From the NCBI RefSeq assembly GCF_048263515.1, contig NZ_JBLXEC010000010.1:82455-146454 (forward strand): a stretch of DNA of 64,000 nt. Direction: 5' to 3'. How positions within the stretch are numbered: position 1 is the stretch's first letter; each line of letters begins with the position of its first letter. Both the position numbers and the translations under genes were made by a program. Positions 58,381 through 64,000 of the stretch are shown one piece after another. This stretch comes from Marinovum sp048263515 (GTDB lineage: Bacteria > Pseudomonadota > Alphaproteobacteria > Rhodobacterales > Rhodobacteraceae). The notes beneath the pieces were generated by a model. That model was not told where the DNA came from and did not search any database. It worked only from the letters and a program-made list of their open reading frames with translations.

Positions 58381-60740
58381 AGCTCTACCTCGTCATTGGA
58401 TGTGATCGCCCGCCCTTGGGCGCGCAGCAAACGTGTCTCGCCCTGTGGCAGGATCACCCGGGCCTTTGGCAGGACCAGCGCGGCATTGCCGTCCTGCTGC
58501 CAGTCGAGGCTGACCTCGGTGGCGTTGCTGGCGAGGGTGAAGCGCAGCAGGCTGTGCGCCGGCGCCTCGCTGATGCCGTCGTCCTCGTAGAAGACCGAGC
58601 TGTCCTGCGCCGTGCCGGGGGCCGGGAAGACCAGCAGCTCGCGCGCCGTGTCAGCGGCGGGATCTGCGCGCTTGGCACCGACCGAGACCGGCAGCACCGC
58701 GCCGGCGCGAACGAAGAGCGGGATTTTGTCTAGATCGACCGCCAGTTCCACCAGAGCGCCGGGGGCGTGGTACTGACCGCTGTGAAAATCCCACCAACCG
58801 GCGGCTTTGTCGGGCAAGAGGACGCGGCGCCGTTGCACCCCTTCGTCCATCACGGTGGCGACCAGCAGATCGCGGCCCAGCAGAAACTCGTCCCGCTCGC
58901 CCCAGCAGGCCGGGTCGCCCGGGAAATCCAGGAACAGCGGCCGCAGCATCGGCTCGTCCAACGCCGCCGCCTGCCAGAGGCAGGTGTAGAGATAGGGCAG
59001 CAACCGATAGCGCAGCGCCAGCGCCGCACGGATCTGCGGCAGCACCTCGGGGTACATCCAGGGCTCGTTCACCGTGCCGTCGTCATTCCAGGAATGGATG
59101 GTGAAGCGCGGATGGAAGATGCCGTTCTGCACCCAGCGGACAAAGAGTTCCGGCCCGGGCTTGGGGCCGGAAAAGCCGCCGACGTCGTGGCCGATGTTGT
59201 AGAACCCCGACAGGCTCATGCCGAGGCCGGTGCGGGTGTTGTAGCGAATGGTCTTCCAGTCGGTGCGGTTGTCGCCAGACCAGGTCTGGGCATGCCGCTG
59301 CAGCCCCGGCGCACCGGAGCGCGAGATCAGGTAGGGCCGCTTGCCGGGCGCATGCCGACGCTGTGCCTCTTCCGAGGCGCGGCTCATCAGGATCGGCATC
59401 AGCGGCCGGATCAGCCCGACATCGACCGGATCGCCGAAACCGTCGCAACGGGCGTGGTGATCCCAGATCTCGTATTCGTTGTTGTCGTTCCAGGTCGAGC
59501 CGATGCCATGGTCGAGCAGTTGCTTCGTCACGCCCTCCTGCCACCAGGCCACCGCCTCGGGGTTGGTGAAATCAAGGTGCGATCCTTCATCGTCCCAGAA
59601 GATCGAGCGCTCGGGCCGGGTGCTGGCCTCGCTGTCGCGGATGAAAAGCCCGACGGTGGCAACCTCGTCATAGCGCGGATGATCCTGCAGCAGGCAGGGC
59701 TTGATATTGGCGATCAGATGCACGCCTGCCTCGGCAAAGCGCGCGGTCATGCCGGCGATGTCGGGCACCTTGTCACTGTTCCAGTTGAAGACGTAGCGCT
59801 TGGGCCCGATCGAGGTATAGCCCGAGGACATCTGGAAGCTGTCGCAGGGAATGTCATGCTCGGCGATCCGGTCGAGGAAGCCTTCGAGCTGCGCCTGGGC
59901 GTCGGGCGCGTCGGTGTAGCTCATGGTCGAGCCGGAATAGCCCAGCGTCCAGCGCGGCGGAAAGGCGGTGCCGCCGGTCAGCCGGGTCTGGCCCTTGACC
60001 AGGTCAAGCAGTTGCGGCGCCCAGCGCATGTAGTAGTCGAGATCGCCGTCCTCAGCCCGGTAAGCGCGATACGGCAGGTGATAATTGTCGAGCTCGTGGC
60101 CGAGGTCGAACCAGCAGGAGGCAAAGTTGTCGTAAAAGATCGACCAGGCCCCGGCGCCGTCGGTCTGGGTCAGGGTAAAGGGCACGTGTTTGTAAAGCGG
60201 ATCGGTCGTTTCGGCGTCATAGCCCATGGCGTCGAGGTTGCGCATTTCGAAGCGGCGGCCACTGCGTTCCAGATCGCCGGTCTTTTCGCCAAGGCCGAAG
60301 ACCCGGTCGCCGGGGTAGCGGCGCAGGAAGTGCGCGTGCCGGTGACCACGAATGCCCATCAGCGTGCCGCCAGTGGGGCGTTCCTCGACAAAGGGCACCC
60401 ATTGGCCGTCGATGCGCGCGGCCCAGGCCAGATGCAGCGGCTGCGAGACGGTGAGACGGAGCGCCTCGGTCTCGATCACCAGCGTTGCGCCTTCGGTGAT
60501 CCTTGGCGTCGGGCAGGTGAAACCGGCGAGGTCGTCGCGGCTGCGTCCCTGCCAGGGCATCTCGCCCTCAGGGGCCACGCACCAGGTCCGGTCCAGCCGC
60601 CAGGTGCCGTGCTTTTTCAGCGAGACACGGATCAGGTCCTGCTCCAGCGTGCGGATCGACAGCAGGTGATTTCCTTCGACCCGCAGATCGACACCCGAAT
60701 CGTGGCGGGCGTCGAGCGCCCAGATCTGCAGGGTCTTCAT
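58377..60740 (-). CDS. Glycoside hydrolase family 31 enzyme
   Basis: A 787-residue alpha-glycosidase without a signal peptide, so cytoplasmic. An N-terminal beta-sandwich with RVFGLGEKTGDL precedes the TIM barrel. The nucleophile region reads TWNDNNEYEIWD; the Asp of the usual WxDMNE is kept. The acid/base Asp is in WSGDNRTDW. A C-terminal beta domain has FYEDDG. GH31 enzymes release alpha-linked glucose, xylose or related sugars. Its place between uxuB and the divergent uxuR/uxuA suggests an alpha-linked uronic-acid or uronide substrate, which would be unusual for the family. The ribosome site is weak. Confidence 0.9.
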   Translation of the reverse strand: MKTLQIWALDARHDSGVDLRVEGNHLLSIRTLEQDLIRVSLKKHGTWRLDRTWCVAPEGEMPWQGRSRDDLAGFTCPTPRITEGATLVIETEALRLTVSQPLHLAWAARIDGQWVPFVEERPTGGTLMGIRGHRHAHFLRRYPGDRVFGLGEKTGDLERSGRRFEMRNLDAMGYDAETTDPLYKHVPFTLTQTDGAGAWSIFYDNFASCWFDLGHELDNYHLPYRAYRAEDGDLDYYMRWAPQLLDLVKGQTRLTGGTAFPPRWTLGYSGSTMSYTDAPDAQAQLEGFLDRIAEHDIPCDSFQMSSGYTSIGPKRYVFNWNSDKVPDIAGMTARFAEAGVHLIANIKPCLLQDHPRYDEVATVGLFIRDSEASTRPERSIFWDDEGSHLDFTNPEAVAWWQEGVTKQLLDHGIGSTWNDNNEYEIWDHHARCDGFGDPVDVGLIRPLMPILMSRASEEAQRRHAPGKRPYLISRSGAPGLQRHAQTWSGDNRTDWKTIRYNTRTGLGMSLSGFYNIGHDVGGFSGPKPGPELFVRWVQNGIFHPRFTIHSWNDDGTVNEPWMYPEVLPQIRAALALRYRLLPYLYTCLWQAAALDEPMLRPLFLDFPGDPACWGERDEFLLGRDLLVATVMDEGVQRRRVLLPDKAAGWWDFHSGQYHAPGALVELAVDLDKIPLFVRAGAVLPVSVGAKRADPAADTARELLVFPAPGTAQDSSVFYEDDGISEAPAHSLLRFTLASNATEVSLDWQQDGNAALVLPKARVILPQGETRLLRAQGRAITSNDEVEL

Positions 60741-60872
60741 CGAGAGATCGCGCGGAGGGTGGCCCGCGTCCGCTCTGGATCAGCGGCGCGCCGTGGCAGG
60801 CAGGTCGGGCTGTGGGCGGTCATCGGGACTCCTCGCGCTGAGATTGACCGCACCTTGGCAGAAGGGATAATT

Positions 60873-60948
60873 TTGGTCAACCAATTTAAGAAACAGGTTG
60901 ACTACTTCTGCTATCAGGCGGCATCATGCGGCATGTTTGGTCAACCAG
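60873..60948. promoter_or_regulatory. Two UxuR/ExuR-like operators in the divergent control region
   Basis: TTGGTCAACCAA (60873-60884) and TTGGTCAACCAG (60937-60948) are 64 bp apart. Both fit the FadR-subfamily form TnGTnnACnA and closely resemble the UxuR/ExuR consensus, whose core is TTGGTnnACCAA. A third half-like copy, GGTTGAC, lies near 60897. The pair sits between the GH31-uxuB operon and the regulator-uxuA operon, so one regulator probably represses both. The surrounding 60741-61045 has no other clear gene. Confidence 0.75.
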
Positions 60949-60977
60949 ATTCCACCGTTTCCGCAGAAAGGACCCCC

Positions 60978-61046
60978 TTGAGCACCGCCGCCCGCCCAAT
61001 CGCCACACCGCACGGTACCGCCGCGCCAGCCCCGCAGGCCGGCTGA
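60978..61046 (+). CDS. Possible 22-codon leader frame before the regulator gene
   Basis: A TTG-started frame (MSTAARPIATPHGTAAPAPQAG if read), with AAAGGA about 5 nt upstream. Its TGA overlaps the ATG of the regulator as TGATG. The regulator ATG has no ribosome site of its own, so translation could be coupled through this frame. No evidence supports a function of the peptide itself. Confidence 0.3.
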   Translation: MSTAARPIATPHGTAAPAPQAG

Positions 61047-61777
61047 TGGGCGAACGTCGGCAATATCAGGACGTCGCCCGCGACATCCAGGCGATCATCC
61101 GGGCCGAGGCGCTCTCGACCGGCGACAGGTTGCCGCCAGAACGCGGGCTGTCCGAACAGCTGGGCGTGTCGCGTTCGCTGGTGCGCGAGGCGCTGATCCT
61201 GCTCGAGATCGAAGGCGTGGTCGAGGTGCGCAAGGGCTCCGGCATCTACATCTCGGACACGCCGCAGGGCTCAGGCGCGCCAGTGCGCGACGACATCGGG
61301 CCCTTCGAGCTGCTGCAATCCCGCCAGCTGATCGAATCCGAGATCGCCGGCTTTGCCGCCCGCATGGTCACCAAGAACGACATCCTCCGCCTGCGCGAGA
61401 CCCTGGCGCGTGAACGCGCCGAGCTGGAGCAGGGCGACCCGAGCCACGACGGCGACCGCGCCTTTCACCGCCAGATCGCCGAGGCGACGCAGAACTCGGT
61501 GCTGGTCGACGTGGTCGAAGAGCTCTGGCGCAAGCGCGATCAAAGCCCGATGTGGGCCCGGTTGCACGCCCGCATCTTCGAAACCGAGTACCGCCGTGCC
61601 TGGCTGGACGATCACGAGGCGATCCTTGCCGCGCTGCAAGCCCGCAATCCCGAGGCCGCCAAGGCCGCCATGGGCCGGCACCTCGGCAATGTCCGCGAAA
61701 CCCTGATGCTGCTGTCGGATGTCGAAGACCCGGCGTTTGACGGCTACCTGTTCGAACCGGTCGCCCAGACCGGATAA
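61046..61777 (+). CDS. GntR/FadR-family regulator, UxuR-like
   Basis: A 243-residue regulator: N-terminal winged helix (RLPPERGLSEQLGVSRSLVREALILLE, then GVVEVRKGSGIYI) and a C-terminal FCD ligand-binding domain (residues about 95-235) with the metal-site His pattern (AFHRQIAEA, RHLGNVRE). ATG 61046 is chosen because upstream in-frame codons from 60926 are Arg/Pro-rich, unlike the family, and cover the operators. It probably represses the uxu genes until a hexuronate such as fructuronate binds. Confidence 0.85.
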   Translation: MGERRQYQDVARDIQAIIRAEALSTGDRLPPERGLSEQLGVSRSLVREALILLEIEGVVEVRKGSGIYISDTPQGSGAPVRDDIGPFELLQSRQLIESEIAGFAARMVTKNDILRLRETLARERAELEQGDPSHDGDRAFHRQIAEATQNSVLVDVVEELWRKRDQSPMWARLHARIFETEYRRAWLDDHEAILAALQARNPEAAKAAMGRHLGNVRETLMLLSDVEDPAFDGYLFEPVAQTG

Positions 61778-61801
61778 CCCCACATTCCGAAGAGGCCCCT
61801 C

Positions 61802-62968
61802 ATGATCGAATCCTGGCGCTGGTTTGGCCCTGATGACCCCGTCACCCTGCCCGACATCCGTCAGGCAGGCGCCACCGGCATTGTCACCGCCCTGCACGGC
61901 GTGCCCGCCGACACCCCTTGGCAGCGCGAGGACGTCGCCGCTCGGCAGCAGATGATCCGCGACGCCGGCCTCGACTGGGTGGTGGTCGAAAGCATCCCGG
62001 TGCACGAAAGCATCAAGACCGGCACGCCGGGGTGGGAGGCGATGGCCGATGTCTGGGCCGAGAGCCTGCGCGCCGTGGCGGCCCAGGGCATCAGCACGAT
62101 CTGCTACAACTTCATGCCGGTGCTCGACTGGACGCGCACCGCGCTGGATCACCGCTTGGCCGATGGCGCCGAATGCCTGCGCTACGATGCGGTCGACGCG
62201 GCGGTCTTCGACATCTTCCTGCTGGAGCGTGACGGCGCCCGCGCCGATCACCTCGACGCAATCGTGGCCGAGGCCGAGACCCGCTATGCCACCATGGACG
62301 CCGCCACCCGCCAACGGCTGGTCGACACCATCATCGCCGGGCTTCCCGGGGCCGAGGAAAGCTGGACAATCGACAGTTTCCGCGACCGCATCGCCGCCTA
62401 TGCCGAGATCGACGCGGCGCGGCTGCGGGGCAACCTGCTGGCCTTTCTCGACCGGGTGCTGCCGGTGGCCGAAGAGCTGGGCGTCAAGCTGGCGATCCAC
62501 CCCGACGATCCGCCCTTTGCGCTGTTCGGCCTGCCGCGCGTGGTGTCGACCGCCGAAGATCTGGCGGCGATCTTCGATCATTTGCCGAGCCCGTCCAACG
62601 GCCTGACCTTCTGCGCCGGCTCTTTGGGTGCGCGCGGCGACAACGACCTGCCGGCGATGTTCGAGCGTTTCCGCGACCGCATCCACTTCCTGCACCTGCG
62701 CTCGACCGAGCGCGAGGCGGATGGCGTCAGCTTCCACGAGGCGGCGCATCTTGGCGGCGATGCCGGGCTGGTCGAGATCGTGCGCCGGGCGCTGGAGCTG
62801 GAGACCGACAGCGGGCGGCAGATCCCGATGCGCCCCGATCATGGCCACATGATCGGCTGGGACCTGTCGCGCGGCATGCGCGCGGGCTATCCCTATATCG
62901 GCCGTCTGCGCGGCCTGGCCGAGTTGCGCGGCGCGGCGGCGGCCTTTGCCGCCATGGCCCGCGGCTGA
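61802..62968 (+). CDS. uxuA: Mannonate dehydratase UxuA
   Basis: A 388-residue enzyme that dehydrates D-mannonate to 2-keto-3-deoxygluconate. Marks: MIESWRWFGPDDPVTLPDIRQAGATGIVTALHG at the start (read as the family opening), VVESIPVHESIK, ICYNFMPVLDWTRT, LAIHPDDPPF, FLHLRSTEREADGVSFHEA and RPDHGHMIGWDL. Together these give the Mn-binding His/Asp/Cys residues. It follows the regulator after 24 bp and is likely co-transcribed with it. Confidence 0.96.
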   Translation: MIESWRWFGPDDPVTLPDIRQAGATGIVTALHGVPADTPWQREDVAARQQMIRDAGLDWVVVESIPVHESIKTGTPGWEAMADVWAESLRAVAAQGISTICYNFMPVLDWTRTALDHRLADGAECLRYDAVDAAVFDIFLLERDGARADHLDAIVAEAETRYATMDAATRQRLVDTIIAGLPGAEESWTIDSFRDRIAAYAEIDAARLRGNLLAFLDRVLPVAEELGVKLAIHPDDPPFALFGLPRVVSTAEDLAAIFDHLPSPSNGLTFCAGSLGARGDNDLPAMFERFRDRIHFLHLRSTEREADGVSFHEAAHLGGDAGLVEIVRRALELETDSGRQIPMRPDHGHMIGWDLSRGMRAGYPYIGRLRGLAELRGAAAAFAAMARG

Positions 62969-62974
62969 GACTTT

Positions 62975-63003
62975 GTCGCGCGGGGGGCTGCCCTCCGCGC
63001 GAC
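62975..63003 (+). terminator. Hairpin after uxuA
   Basis: GTCGCGCGG pairs with CCGCGCGAC around an 11-nt loop 7 bp after the uxuA stop. There is no T-run. It is a likely transcription end. The remaining 63004-63097 shows no gene. Confidence 0.6.
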
Positions 63004-63097
63004 CTGAGACCACGCGCTGCAAGGCCCGTAGACATTCCGGGCGCAGGCCCGACTTCCGGCACATTCGTTCCGCATTTGCCTGCTAGAGCCACGGCCT

Positions 63098-63943
63098 ATG
63101 CGACGAATGGAGATGCCCGTGAACGTGACCGCTGCGCTGACCCCCGCGACCGGAGCCGATCTGCGCGTCGAGGTGATCGACAGTCTCGACGGGCTGACCA
63201 TGCTTCGCCGTGGCTGGGAGCGTCTGGCCGGGATCGACCCGCACGCTGGCTTCTTCCTGTCCTGGCGCTGGATGAAGACCCTGCTGGCCGACAACCCCGG
63301 CACATGGCATGTGCTGGTGGCGCGTTCCGGGACCGCCCCTCAGGACATCGCCGCCATCCTGCCCCTGCGCCATGCTTTTCACTGGAGCGACAGCGCCGGT
63401 GCTTGCCAGACGCGTTATGATGCCGCCGGCCGCCTCGGGCTGAGCGACGCGACCGGGTTTCTCTGCGATCCCACCCGCGAAGCCCCCGCCATGGCCGCGC
63501 TTGCGAATGCGCTCGCGGCCCTGCCGTGGAGGCGGCTGTCGCTGCGCTATCTTTCCGCCCCAGAACGCGCCCGGCTTTTTGCCGCGGGCTTTGATCCCGA
63601 GAAGTTCCGCGTCACCTGGCCGGCTTATTCCGACAACGGCGGTGTCACCGACAAGCTGCGCGTGCCAACCGTCGCCTTGCCCGAAAGCTCCGACGCCTAC
63701 TTGCAAGAGACCGTCAGCAAGAGCATCCGCAGCAAGATCCGCCGCTTTCGCCGCCGATATCTCGACGACGGGCCTTATCGCATCACGCTGACCACGCCCG
63801 AGAGCTTTGCCCGGAATGCTGACGCGCTGCAGATGCTTTGGCGGGCACGCTGGCACGAGACCCTGTCGTCGCAGGCGCTTGAGAACTGCGGTGCAAAAGT
63901 CGGCCACGGTAGCGGCGGGATGAGCCCGCTGCGGGCGGCGTAA
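63098..63943 (+). pseudogene. CelD/BcsL-like (FemAB/GNAT-fold) acyltransferase, 3' part lost to an IS insertion
   Basis: The frame encodes about 265 native residues and then about 17 that come from an insertion sequence. The native part has the CelD-type pattern: LRVEVIDSLDGLTMLRRGWERLAG, FFLSWRWMKTLL, WHVLVARSG, and the internal KSIRSKIRRFRRRY followed by LQMLWRARWHE. Full-length relatives have roughly 350-400 residues, so about a quarter is missing. Such proteins occur in exopolysaccharide and cellulose loci and are thought to acylate glycans. The start may be 63098, 63107 or 63113. It is non-functional unless the truncated form is active. Confidence 0.65.
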
Positions 63944-64000
63944 AAGTCGTCCACCTTTGCCCTTTCTGGCGACAGGGAGGGCGGGAGGATTTTCACCGTG
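63892..64000 (+). mobile_element. Left end of a probable IS21-family element (runs off the window)
   Basis: Starting at TGCAAAAGTCGGCCAC, the 13-bp motif AAAAGTCGGCCAC (63895-63907) recurs as AAAAGTCGTCCAC (63942-63954). Repeated terminal motifs of this kind are typical transposase-binding sites of IS21-type elements. A GGGAGG ribosome site precedes a GTG at 63998-64000, which would start the first transposase gene (istA). Base composition and frame change at this point inside the acyltransferase gene. The rest of the element lies outside. Confidence 0.7.

Noticed and set aside
59470..59500. Loss of the GH31 nucleophile, because the motif reads WNDNNE instead of WxDMNE
   Set aside because: The Asp that acts as nucleophile is still there; only the Met is replaced by Asn. 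The acid/base Asp in WSGDN is also kept.

Overview
The window looks like a chromosomal piece of a high-GC marine-type alphaproteobacterium of the Rhodobacteraceae/Roseobacteraceae. This rests on the overall gene set (divergent tctDE/tctCBA, nadABC, a urease operon with extra small ORFs beside urtABCDE, a monomeric isocitrate dehydrogenase) and on short palindromic intergenic repeats that I recall from that group. No species can be named from the sequence alone.

Region 1 (1-25154) is a cell-surface polysaccharide locus. It holds two sugar oxidoreductase/epimerase modules, one as two adjacent genes and one as a single fused gene. It also has five glycosyltransferases (two GT4, three GT2), a BY-kinase, a Wzz/GumC-like chain-length protein and a Wzx-like flippase. 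Nested inside it on the minus strand is an operon of three genes overlapping by 4 bp: a type I PKS (KS-AT-KR-DH-ACP-TE), a GT2 and an NRPS. The NRPS has a formyltransferase-like N-terminus, and its adenylation domain is split by a luciferase-like monooxygenase. The readable specificity code is glycine-like and the insertion lies between core motifs A4 and A5, as in the myxobacterial MtaG/MelG enzymes. This unusual PKS-GT-NRPS assembly inside an exopolysaccharide locus is the best candidate for an undescribed system. No Wzy polymerase, Wza exporter, MbtH protein or phosphopantetheinyl transferase is visible in the window.

Region 2 (25155-34290) is a tripartite tricarboxylate transporter, tctCBA. 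Divergent from it are its two-component system TctDE and an extra periplasmic binding protein. A CHASE-type hybrid kinase with REC and HPt domains follows, convergent with tctA. Region 3 (34291-41602) has tRNA-Thr(CGT), the NAD biosynthesis operon nadABC with a recognisable promoter, a monomeric NADP-isocitrate dehydrogenase, and about 720 bp of repeat-rich noncoding DNA that includes a 151-bp structured direct repeat.

Region 4 (41603-53857) is a nitrogen module. The urease operon ureD-A-orf-B-orf-C-E-F-G is on the minus strand, and the urea ABC transporter urtABCDE diverges from it. Region 5 (53946-56942) encodes a large secreted protein with SGNH-like, glycosidase-like and RTX-like parts. 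Region 6 (56977-62968) is a hexuronate-catabolism cluster: a uxuB-like gene and a GH31 glycosidase on one strand, and a GntR/FadR regulator and uxuA on the other. The two halves share an intergenic region with two UxuR-like operators. The window ends in a CelD/FemAB-type acyltransferase gene that appears to be broken by an IS21-like element, whose left end is visible.
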